Position numbers and translations under genes: made by a program. The notes beneath the pieces were generated by a model. It was not told the DNA's origin, did no database searches, and worked only from the letters and a program-made list of their open reading frames with translations. This document shows positions 8,801-14,955 of a stretch of 64,000 bases of DNA, piece by piece; within the stretch, counting starts at the first letter, position 1, and the number at the start of each line of letters is the position of its first letter. This DNA is from Haliotis asinina (lineage: Eukaryota > Mollusca > Gastropoda > Lepetellida > Haliotidae). The stretch covers positions 1 through 64,000 of the forward strand of contig NW_027133931.1 of assembly GCF_037392515.1 (NCBI RefSeq), given 5' to 3'.

Positions 8801-9937
8801 CATGGCAAGCTGCTGTTTCCTCTGTGTCGCACTTGTGCTGAAGAAGAGTTTGTTGGCTCCTGTCCCCACGGTGACGAAGACCGAGCATGGGTGGGCACCT
8901 ACGTCAGCAAGGAGTTGCAGTATGCCGTTCAAGAGTGTGGTTATCAAGTCCTTGACATCTACGAGGCTTGGCATTTTGACAGACTTACCACCTACGACCC
9001 TGACACGCAAGAGGGAGGATTGTTTGCCAAGTATGTGAACAATTTCTTCCAGATCAAACAAGAGGCCAGCGGATACCCTGAAGGTTGTACAGACCCCGAG
9101 GAGTACATCAGGGAGATTCAGCAAAAAGAAGGAGTCACGTTGGATCGTGCTCACATTCGCAAAAACCCTGGACTACGTGCCCTCGCGAAAGCCTGCCTAA
9201 ACAACCACTGGGGCAAGTTCGGTCAACGTATCGGGTTCGACAGGACAGAGTACATCAGTTCTCCACAAAGGTACTTTGCCCTCCTTCGGGATGAACGGTG
9301 TCAAGTAAAGGATGTCAACATTATCAACGAAGACCTCCTCTGTGTCACGTATGAACCTCGCCCAGAATTTCACGACCCACATCCTGCTCACAACGTGGTC
9401 ATTGCAGCCTGGGTCACAGCCCAAGCCCGTCTCAAGCTCTACTCCTATCTGAAACCTTTGGATCGCCGCGTCCTGTACTTTGATACAGACAGTATCATTT
9501 ACATTCATCGTCCCCTACAGTACAACCCTCCCCTGGGAGATACCTTGGGAGAACTCACCGACGAGCTGGGAGGGGGCAATAGCATTCAGATCTTTGCATC
9601 GGCAGGACCGAAGAACTACACCTACAAGCTACGGCATCCTCAACCCGACGGCAGTGTAGTAGCTGTCAGCAAAGTCCGAGGATTTACTCTGAATCACAGG
9701 GCAAGTCAATACGTTCACTTTGACAGCATGAAGAATCTCATCTGTAAGAGGGATCGAGTCAGCATCACAGTCCCCTATCCACGTCGGATCATACGGACAG
9801 GACTCCGCCAGAACAACACCTTGTTGTCCAAGGACACCAGCAAAGTGTACCGCATGGTGTACACCAAGCGACGCGTGATTTACGATTCCGAAGGCATGCC
9901 CGTCGAAACACTACCTTATGGCTATAAGGGCGAGTGA
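5828..9937 (+). CDS. polB: Protein-primed family B DNA polymerase (PolB)
   Basis: A 1,369-residue replicative polymerase of the Polinton type. A cysteine/histidine-rich region with many CxxC pairs (about 300-425) precedes the 3'-5' exonuclease: Exo I FYDFE (D449, E451), Exo II HNYRGYD (about 571-577), Exo III YCQSDVDIL (about 699). The polymerase motifs are DVCSLYP (about 935), KACLNNHWGKFG (about 1121), YFDTDS (about 1217) and KVRG (about 1283). All catalytic acids are present. Around 808-827 a GYDANTRTVYEYLGC.WHGC segment resembles the Vsr-type nuclease signature. The ATG at 5828 is the first after the TATA/Inr, and the frame is continuous to TGA. Length is usual for the family. It would copy the element from protein-primed ends. 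Confidence 0.97.
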   Translation: MPSTTTSSDELEAEDLEEDPVPYQLEPASKLVTKKFRTDSHRYKLRFNPAWLQRQQPEDLPIVLREQFDAVLQDLRNEVNGHDGDRVGLALEHPALDTPIRITFRRMENLQGEHIMAKVENVQQSNRDLNIDDTMDIFLLHVDDPDRLGEGHGRLKHIVGLNVFLEKKQCIVQIKNENDPLCFARALVVAMHHVHQPDPVTKEWTQQWKYLCDHRRPAQLEVTKALFRQLGIPEGPCTGHATWDLFSQRLAPYYQLKIYSQDVMNRLLYKSEVSQPTKILHLYHHHHHYDVITSMVAFTGYSYYCDTCDQGYSNPQDHSCTRTFYCQWCLHAGYCGDVVNEGLSCLQCGGWFRNPTCFQRHQAASPKHPSTCATIHTCHRCYAKVNVRHIQGMVNHKCGTNRDCKICKEPLKPNHQCYMTPIEPPKCNDDGEKRNEDKERQQRQFIFYDFECTQDQGTHVPNLCVVHLGCGKCISEASSELCEKCPWRKEGEGPSRMKVFRGATTLKDMGDWLLSLAEKKTVKKRKASSSNRPPSKRAKPSSPVDVEQEEDDDEEQEENVAIDDDDVLVMAHNYRGYDGHLLQQYFHRHLVKAPQVTLRGNQILQMTVGRLVFKDSLNFLTMALKQFPKTFGLTELKKGYFPHFFNTDHNQGYVGPYPPVSTYDPDSMFPAERQAFLTWYDARVAEGAAFDLDEELLAYCQSDVDILRRGCAAFRHIFIQQNDVDPFYEAVTLPMACMLTFRKLFLEPRTIAIIPPQGYRPQRRYSLQCLHWLNWIMHQHPGLHIQHARNGGEVDFDGGDGSRYTVDGYDANTRTVYEYLGCFWHGCTRCYKTGRCETHATLGTAPWERFHHTMYRLGVLRQHPDIDQVVTQWECDFLKEQKDNEDLRAFLTTLQGPHAYLPDPLDPREAFFGGRTNATKLYYEAKEEEEIKYVDVCSLYPYICKYGTYPLGHPEIKDHPPVSDLFDLHGLIQCRVLPPTNLYHPVLPYRVHGKLLFPLCRTCAEEEFVGSCPHGDEDRAWVGTYVSKELQYAVQECGYQVLDIYEAWHFDRLTTYDPDTQEGGLFAKYVNNFFQIKQEASGYPEGCTDPEEYIREIQQKEGVTLDRAHIRKNPGLRALAKACLNNHWGKFGQRIGFDRTEYISSPQRYFALLRDERCQVKDVNIINEDLLCVTYEPRPEFHDPHPAHNVVIAAWVTAQARLKLYSYLKPLDRRVLYFDTDSIIYIHRPLQYNPPLGDTLGELTDELGGGNSIQIFASAGPKNYTYKLRHPQPDGSVVAVSKVRGFTLNHRASQYVHFDSMKNLICKRDRVSITVPYPRRIIRTGLRQNNTLLSKDTSKVYRMVYTKRRVIYDSEGMPVETLPYGYKGE

Positions 9938-10363
9938 CTATGCCTGTGGACTCAACAAAGGGACTGTTGTGGTGGTTGCTGATCATGTCATGGACAAGAA
10001 AACTGATGATACTGTATACATGGTTTGTTTGTTTGTATGTTTATCAAGAGTCATAAAAAAACATCATGTGATGTATGGATATTCATGTGTCGTGTCATTT
10101 GTCTTCAGGGTTAGACCTGGTGGAGTCCATGGTCACCCTTTTTTTTTTTTTTTTTATGATGATCTTGTTAAGCACAGACCTGGTGGAGTCCATGGTCGCA
10201 CACCCTCCTAGCACCTCATTGGTCAAACCCTGTTGTCACGTGTCCTGACGTCACGTGTCCTGACGTCACGTGTCCTGAATTCACGCGTCATAAAGACCTC
10301 CTCAACGCAACTCCTCATTCCGACTTTAGTCGTCAGAGAGAGAGCACACGCACACAAAAAAGG
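9938..10363 (+). promoter_or_regulatory. Spacer and promoter region upstream of the CARD gene
   Basis: Holds a T-run (10139-10155) and two copies of GACCTGGTGGAGTCCATGGT (about 10114 and 10177), a segment that recurs with two changes inside the ATPase gene (12686-12710). Four 15-bp units follow at 10231-10290 of type TGACGTCACGTGTCC, each full unit overlapping a CRE and a CACGTG E-box. A CATAAAG box sits at 10289-10295, about 70 bp before the ATG. No gene is evident here. Confidence 0.7.
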
Positions 10364-10831
10364 ATGCAGTCCGTTCACCGTGATAAGCTCAGGACCAATC
10401 GTTTCAGTCTCGTCGTAGCCATCAAAGATATCGAAGCTGTGGTCGACAAATTGGTGGAGTTTAAACTCCTTACCCTCTTCATGAAGGCTGACATCATGGA
10501 GGTACCACAAACCTCTTACAATCGGATCAGAGCTTTATTAGATGTTCTGCCCCGCCGAGGACCCCAAGCTTACACCCTCTTTTGCAAAGCGTTGAAGGAA
10601 TGTGACGAGACAGACGCCATGAGAGTGTTGGGAGTAGAGACTCCCACAGAGACTCCCACAGAGACTCCCAGAGAGGCTCCACCCAGTGACAGACGACAAC
10701 TGACTCTGCAGGATGTTTGGGATGATCGTAGAAGGTTGATCTTATGGAGGGACGGAGTCACGGAGTCACTTCGTAGAACAGGGCAGAGAAGCGATGCAGA
10801 AGCAGTCACAGTGACAGAGACGACCGAGTGA
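10364..10831 (+). CDS. CARD-domain protein (death-fold)
   Basis: A 155-residue protein. Residues 1-90 read as a caspase-recruitment domain: MQSVHRDKLRTN start, alternating amphipathic helices, and the characteristic 'LLDVLPRRGPQAYTLF' (about 58-73), which matches the LLD-LP-RGP-AF pattern of caspase-2/RAIDD-type CARDs. A Thr/Pro tandem repeat (ETPT, ETPT, ETPR; about 92-104) and a charged tail follow. CARDs form homotypic contacts in apoptosome, inflammasome and MAVS-type signalling. There is no caspase or other effector domain, so a decoy or adaptor role is inferred. The gene sits next to PolB and is preceded by CRE/E-box repeats, which suggests co-expression with replication genes. Origin by capture from a host is likely but untested. 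Confidence 0.8.
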   Translation: MQSVHRDKLRTNRFSLVVAIKDIEAVVDKLVEFKLLTLFMKADIMEVPQTSYNRIRALLDVLPRRGPQAYTLFCKALKECDETDAMRVLGVETPTETPTETPREAPPSDRRQLTLQDVWDDRRRLILWRDGVTESLRRTGQRSDAEAVTVTETTE

Positions 10832-10846
10832 TGTCATCCAAGGTCA

Positions 10847-10905
10847 TGACGTCATCGCATGTGTGTGTGTATATATAAAGAAGAGTTTGTGTGTGAGACT
10901 TGTCA
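10847..10905 (+). promoter_or_regulatory. CRE/TATA promoter of the 44-residue ORF
   Basis: TGACGTCA at 10847-10854, TATATAAA at 10872-10879 and TGTCATTC (start A at 10905) 33 bp on. It is complete and separate from the CARD gene, whose stop is at 10829-10831. Confidence 0.7.
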
Positions 10906-10920
10906 TTCATCATCATCATC

Positions 10921-11055
10921 ATGTTGTTCACGTTGCTGTTTGTGATCGCCACGTATCTGGAAGAGAGACACTTCTTAGAACAGATCAGACAAGCGGTGCA
11001 AGAGGTGGTGCAGAAGCAACAGGCTCGTGACGCCATGCGTGACGTCAATGCGTGA
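10921..11055 (+). CDS. Small ORF with hydrophobic N-terminus (44 aa)
   Basis: Forty-four codons from ATG to TGA. Residues 1-12 (MLFTLLFVIATY) are hydrophobic and look like a short membrane anchor or signal; residues 14-38 (LEERHFLEQ through VVQKQQ) form a likely amphipathic helix rich in Glu/Gln/Arg. It has its own TATA/Inr promoter and lies between two CRE promoters, so it is placed as a gene and not as leader noise. The stop codon overlaps the next gene's CRE cluster (11040-11060). I do not recognise it; a small membrane peptide is possible. Confidence 0.5.
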   Translation: MLFTLLFVIATYLEERHFLEQIRQAVQEVVQKQQARDAMRDVNA

Positions 11056-11116
11056 CGTCATAGCACGTGCAGCTGCTGTATAAAAAACTCGGGATCCATC
11101 GAGACGTCTTCAGTCG
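11040..11116 (+). promoter_or_regulatory. CRE/TATA promoter of the spliced PolB-fragment gene
   Basis: CREs at 11040-11047 and 11053-11060, an E-box CACGTG at 11064-11069, TATAAAAA at 11079-11086 and an Inr-like TCAGTC (A at 11112) 33 bp downstream. The ATG at 11133 follows with a leader of about 20 nt. Confidence 0.7.
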
Positions 11117-11132
11117 TACCAGTTCAGTCAGC

Positions 11133-12439
11133 ATGGCAGCATCTCCACGTCAGCACAGTAAGTATGGTTTTCACTTACTTAACTCAACAAAGTACGCGAC
11201 CGCACAGAGCATTTGTAGGCCCGAGGGCATCATGCTTGCACAATGCAACCGTCGAAACGTTGATGTTAATATTTTTTACCATTCCATGTTACAGGTACTA
11301 GAGATTGTCCACTGCTCCCTTCTTCCAACATGGACCACATCATGAGGGCTGAATACATTCAATCCCCTTCGAGGTACTTTGCTCTTCTCCAGGATGAACG
11401 TTATCATGTGAAGGACGTACTCATCATCCATGAGGACCTCATCTGTGTTACTTATACCGTTCGTAAGTCGGAATCCTCCAAAGAGACAAAAGTCAAGACA
11501 CCCAAGGCCGTCCCTCCTAAATGGGTGGTGATACCACCACCAACAACGACGACGACAACCCCTGCCGCCACGATGACGAGGAAGACACAGAAGGAGGAGG
11601 AGGTGGTGGTGGTGGTCAGCAAGAAGAAGAAGAAAACACCCACCAAGAAGACCCTGGTTAATCCTATGGATACCCCTGCCACGGTTCCTCCAAAACAAAA
11701 GAAACAGAAGTTGGAGGAGAAGGTTCCCGTCAAGACATCCCCTAAGAAGGTGTCCAAGAGTATCTCTCCCAAGAGTGTCTCTCCCAAGAGTGTCTCTCCC
11801 AAGAGTGTCTCTCCCAAGAGTACTTGTCTCAAGAGTACCCTTCCCAAAGGTACCCTTCCCAAAGGTACCCTTCCCAAAGGTACCCCTCCCAAGGGTACCC
11901 CTACCACGAAGAAGACGAAGAAGAAGAAGGAAGCCCCTATCACCACCACCAAGGCAGCAGACCCACAGAGTGTCAAGAAACAGATGACGTCTGATGTGCT
12001 GTGGAACAATGATCAGCAAACTGTTGATGTCAGCCCCGACAAGTTAGCCTCTCCTGCTAGCCCCGACGCAACACCCCACGATGAGTTGCCTCCTGATCTA
12101 CAAGACTTGTATGATCTACTACCGATGCTGTCACCAGAGATGCCACCGTCGACTGTCCCCACGACTGATGCAAAGCAGACAACAACAACAACAACAGTGT
12201 CAGGGGAGACTTCCGCCGACACGTCTGCTCATTCAGGTCTGATGACGACAGATCCCATGATGACATCCGTGATGGCTCCAGAGACGACTTCATCCGAGAT
12301 GACTACATCAGAGATGATGCCTCCCGAGGACTATCCAGACATTCCCATGTTTAACGATGAAAATCATTTTCATCCTGGACAAATGGACTTTCTACGTTGT
12401 TCGACTTGTAATCCCCACGACCATTTGAACTGGTGGTGA
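11133..12439 (+). CDS. Spliced gene: PolB-fragment copy plus H1-like low-complexity tail
   Basis: Two exons, 11133-11157 and 11295-12439, joined in frame across a 137-bp GT-AG intron. After a short leader peptide the second exon encodes 'EYIQSPSRYFALLQDERYHV' and neighbouring residues, clearly related to PolB 'EYISSPQRYFALLRDERCQV' between polymerase motifs B and C (9247-9357). The remainder is low complexity: Lys/Pro/Ser/Thr-rich with 15-bp coding repeats (SPKSV about four times at 11764-11823, LPKGT about four times at 11836-11895), then acidic and Thr/Met-rich, ending with a CSTCNPHDH motif. The basic SPK-type repeats resemble histone H1 or protamine tails, so DNA binding or condensation is inferred. 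A poly(A) signal follows at 12498. No catalytic residue of PolB is included. Confidence 0.8.
11158..11294 (+). other. Intron 1 (GT-AG) with hairpin at the 5' splice site
   Basis: Donor GTAAGTATGG and acceptor TTACAG; the phase joins the ATG exon to the long downstream frame. GTAAGT (11158-11163) is complementary to ACTTAC (11173-11178), so the donor can fold on itself with a 9-nt loop. Confidence 0.8.
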
Positions 12440-12497
12440 TGATCTGTTGTTGTTGTTGTTCTTGTTGTTGTGGTTCACAAGTTGTTGGTGTTGTTCC

Positions 12498-12503
12498 AAT
12501 AAA
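12498..12503 (+). terminator. Poly(A) signal AATAAA with GT-rich downstream tract
   Basis: AATAAA 59 nt past the stop of the PolB-fragment gene; TGAATGTGTTGTAT follows about 20 nt on. It could serve as a common 3' end for the PolB-to-12439 block. Confidence 0.7.
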
Positions 12504-12531
12504 ATTCAACGTGAATGGTTTGAATGTGTTG

Positions 12532-12598
12532 TATATATCTTCAAGGTTCATCGATCCTTGAGGTCATTTCTGGTGTCACCTGCAGAGCGATAAGACGT
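12532..12598 (+). promoter_or_regulatory. Putative ATPase promoter
   Basis: TATATATC at 12532-12539 and TCATTT (A at 12566) 34 bp downstream, leaving a leader of about 33 nt to ATG 12599. There is no CRE nearby. This TATA lies within the GT-rich tract of the preceding poly(A) site, so the two units abut tightly. Confidence 0.5.
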
Positions 12599-13411
12599 AT
12601 GTCAGGGACACTGTCAGGGACACTGTCAGGGACCATGTCAGGGACCATGTCAGGGACCATGTCAGGGACACAGTTAAGGGGCGACGACCTGGTGGATGCC
12701 ATGGTCACCCCACTCACGTTACGTCATCCTTTTACCATGTTGATTGCAGGCCCTACAGGGTCGGGTAAAACGTCGTTCGTCAAAACGTTGCTGGAACACG
12801 TGTTTCAACCAGGGATTCTCGATCTACCCCCTCAGGGGATCGTTTGGGTGTACAGTGAATGGCAACCCATGCACGAAGATTTGGAAGTGTTGACATCAAA
12901 GTTAAACCTTCCCCTGACCTTTGTGCAAACCATGAGCGAAGCCAACACGCAGTTACCTGCAGCAGGGTCTGTTGGGGCTGGGGTTGAGGGTGGGGGTGGG
13001 GGTGGTTTGCCTGCACCCCACTGGTTGATCATTGACGATTTGCTGGGCGATCATAGCAAAGAGGAAGAGGCAGACGTGTTGCGATGGTTTACCAAGAAAA
13101 GTCACCATCGCAACACGTCCGTGTTGTACCTGACGCAAAACCTCTTTGCCTCGACGCCGCATCATCGCACCATTAGTTTAAATGCTCACTATCTGGTGCT
13201 GTTTAAAAACCCCAGGGATGCCTCTCAAATGGATCACTTGGCTCGACAAATCTTTCCAGGACAGACGGCTTTCCTTCGAGAAGCCTACGAGGATGCCACC
13301 TTGGCTCCTTATTCCTATCTGTTTCTGGACTTGAAACCCACCACGGCCAAAGAGCATCGTGTGCGTACCCATCTCTTTCGCAACCCCACCACCCTTTACG
13401 TTCCCAAGTGA
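12599..13411 (+). CDS. Genome-packaging ATPase (FtsK/HerA, A32-like)
   Basis: A 270-residue ATPase of the Polinton/poxvirus A32 type. Walker A GPTGSGKT lies at about 50-57, Walker B WLIIDDLL at about 142-149 and a sensor-like LYLTQNLF at about 176. In this family it pumps DNA into capsids. The N-terminus has six SGT(L/M) repeats encoded by a 12-bp minisatellite. The frame extends 25 codons upstream to an ATG at 12524, but that lies before the TATA box, so 12599 is the better start. Length agrees with the family. An ATAAATA-type box overlaps its stop codon and probably drives the next gene. Confidence 0.93.
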   Translation: MSGTLSGTLSGTMSGTMSGTMSGTQLRGDDLVDAMVTPLTLRHPFTMLIAGPTGSGKTSFVKTLLEHVFQPGILDLPPQGIVWVYSEWQPMHEDLEVLTSKLNLPLTFVQTMSEANTQLPAAGSVGAGVEGGGGGGLPAPHWLIIDDLLGDHSKEEEADVLRWFTKKSHHRNTSVLYLTQNLFASTPHHRTISLNAHYLVLFKNPRDASQMDHLARQIFPGQTAFLREAYEDATLAPYSYLFLDLKPTTAKEHRVRTHLFRNPTTLYVPK

Positions 13412-13446
13412 TAAATAGCACTGACTGTCGACCTGACCCCTCAGTT
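13412..13446 (+). promoter_or_regulatory. Late-type TAAATA/Inr promoter 1
   Basis: TAAATA at 13412-13417 begins right at the ATPase stop; TCAGTT at 13441-13446 puts the start A 31 bp from the box. There is no CRE. It serves the ORF at 13461. Confidence 0.65.
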
Positions 13447-13460
13447 GAGTCTGACCTGCC

Positions 13461-14498
13461 ATGGGAAACAGACGAAAACAGACCCAGCCCCGCAAACGTG
13501 CTGTTGTTGCCACAGGCTTGTTTAAACCCGCTCATAAAACCCTCCCCACCACCTTGGGACGTGATCCCACCGAACGTCATCGCTCGGGTGTACAACGGTT
13601 GTACGAAAGTCTCAGGACACCTCTTCCTCCTGCTTCCTCCTCCTCCTCCTCCTCCTCCTCTGCCAAACCCAGAAGACCTTCCTTAAAAGAGTTGTACCCC
13701 ACCACTCCCACCATGGCGGCAGCAGCAAACACGTTTGTCCCTGTCTATACGCATCGTGCTTCACCTGCCGTCACCTTGTCGCCTCCTCCTTCTTCTTCTT
13801 TTGATGTCACCCCTTTGTTCTCGTCGTCGTCGTCGTCTCCTACCATGATTCAACCCTTTCAACCCTTGACGTCTCCGGCCATGATTCAACGACCTCGTGC
13901 TCCTAGCTCCACCAAACCGACACGCTCCAAACCGACGACACGCAGAAGAGTCAAACCCATCCGCCTTGTGAAACGCTTGCCTTTGGCAGAGAGTGTGGCT
14001 ATCAAAGGACGTCATCGGCTGTTGCAATGGTTTGCCATCGCCGTGAGAAATATGCGAGCAGGGCGTGTTCCTTTGAAAACGCAACACAAGACCTGGCTGT
14101 TGAGACACCAAGACGTGTTAACCAAGATTACTAATCCACGTTTGCCTGTGGATGAACGCCTGAATTACTTGATGAAACGCAGTGGCAGTGGAACGTTGGC
14201 AGGCGTGTTGACACGCATTTTGTTGAACTGGCAGTCCTACCTGCAGGAGGAACAACAGAAGCGACAACACCCAACGCGTCGCCAAAGGAAACCTCAAGGG
14301 AAACCTCAAAGGCAGTCTCAAAGGCAGCCTCAAAGGAAACCTCAGGGGCGTCGTCACTCCAGGAAACAGACCAAGAAGGGCAACAACAAGAAAACAGACC
14401 CAGGGGCAGCCTTGACCCGCATGGTGTTACGAAGCCAGAAGAAGAAGAACAAGAAGACAACGGCATTACTCCCACTTCCTCCACCAACGCTACCCTAA
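13461..14498 (+). CDS. Basic Polinton protein with core-protein-like module
   Basis: A 345-residue, strongly basic protein. A Lys/Arg start, Ser/Pro-rich low-complexity stretches (about 55-155), then a folded-looking module (about 175-250) with 'WFAIAVRNMRAGRVPLKTQ' and 'LLRHQDVLTKI', then a Gln/Lys/Arg-rich tail with QRQPQRKPQ-type repeats. The module aligns with the small protein encoded next door (14566-14907): both read N-x2-x-G-x-(V/I)P-x2-x-Q, then a Lys/Arg-His-x2-L segment and a (Y/L)L-(K/Q) turn. A DNA-binding virion core role is inferred from charge and context; I do not recognise a named family. Confidence 0.75.
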   Translation: MGNRRKQTQPRKRAVVATGLFKPAHKTLPTTLGRDPTERHRSGVQRLYESLRTPLPPASSSSSSSSSAKPRRPSLKELYPTTPTMAAAANTFVPVYTHRASPAVTLSPPPSSSFDVTPLFSSSSSSPTMIQPFQPLTSPAMIQRPRAPSSTKPTRSKPTTRRRVKPIRLVKRLPLAESVAIKGRHRLLQWFAIAVRNMRAGRVPLKTQHKTWLLRHQDVLTKITNPRLPVDERLNYLMKRSGSGTLAGVLTRILLNWQSYLQEEQQKRQHPTRRQRKPQGKPQRQSQRQPQRKPQGRRHSRKQTKKGNNKKTDPGAALTRMVLRSQKKKNKKTTALLPLPPPTLP

Positions 14499-14499
14499 A

Positions 14500-14534
14500 T
14501 AAATAGAGGTATCCCATCCTTATCCTCGTCAGTT
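14500..14534 (+). promoter_or_regulatory. Late-type TAAATA/Inr promoter 2
   Basis: TAAATAAATA at 14496-14505 overlaps the upstream stop; TCAGTT at 14529-14534 gives 31 bp from the second box (14500) to the start A. The string also contains AATAAA (14498-14503), so a dual promoter/poly(A) role cannot be excluded. Confidence 0.65.
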
Positions 14535-14565
14535 CCATGGTAGCAGCAGCAGCAGCAGGAACATC

Positions 14566-14907
14566 ATGTCTGCCCGTTTGAAACGTCACAAAGACGCGCT
14601 CTGTCATGTGTGTAGTCCTACAGCAACACCAGCCATGCGACAGGCTATTTTGAAACATGCTCCGTCTGAACTGATTCAAGCCATCTGCGAATGTGTGGTG
14701 AATTTGTATGGAGGTAACATTCCCATGACAGCACAGCAACGGCATCGTTTACAAAAGCATGGACCCCTCATGCATACGTTGATGAAAAAGAAAGTGTCTG
14801 TGGCCAAGAAACGCAAACTGTTACAACAGAAAGGCAGGGGATTGGGTCTCTTGTCTGCCTTGGCCTCGGTGGTGGGTCCTTTGGTGTCTGGTCTGTTGGG
14901 GCGATGA
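14566..14907 (+). CDS. Small conserved Polinton core-type protein (113 aa)
   Basis: Residues 1-85 are basic and helical, with 'MRQAILKHAPSELIQAICEC' and 'GGNIPMTAQQRHRLQKH', a pattern I associate with small proteins found in many metazoan Polintons and adintoviruses. The C-terminus is Gly/Leu-rich (RGLGLLSALASVVGPLVSGL) and hydrophobic, like a membrane-active or capsid-lining peptide. The function is not established; a virion core or pVI-like role is inferred from charge, tail and position among virion genes. The ATG at 14566 follows TCAGTT by about 30 nt. Confidence 0.8.
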   Translation: MSARLKRHKDALCHVCSPTATPAMRQAILKHAPSELIQAICECVVNLYGGNIPMTAQQRHRLQKHGPLMHTLMKKKVSVAKKRKLLQQKGRGLGLLSALASVVGPLVSGLLGR

Positions 14908-14910
14908 TCA

Positions 14911-14944
14911 TAAATACAGGGATCCTCTCGGATTGGGGTTAGTT
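14911..14944 (+). promoter_or_regulatory. Late-type CATAAATA/Inr promoter 3
   Basis: TAAATA at 14911-14916 (as CATAAATA), just after the previous stop; TTAGTT at 14939-14944 gives 30 bp to the start A. Confidence 0.6.
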
Positions 14945-14955
14945 GTCTCTGCACC

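Noticed and set aside
9918-10211. 97-codon plus frame after PolB
   Set aside because: Starts inside PolB, runs through a T-run and spacer repeats; no protein character.
10704-10727. PIP-box-like QLTLQDVW in the CARD protein tail
   Set aside because: The first aromatic position is Val, so the match to the PCNA-binding consensus is too weak.
11276-12019. Long minus-strand frames opposite the PolB-fragment gene
   Set aside because: Repeat-derived shadow frames of the low-complexity coding sequence.
14498-14503. AATAAA as the poly(A) site of the basic-protein gene
   Set aside because: It lies within the TAAATAAATA promoter box at the stop codon; the promoter reading fits the shared spacing better, though a dual role is possible.
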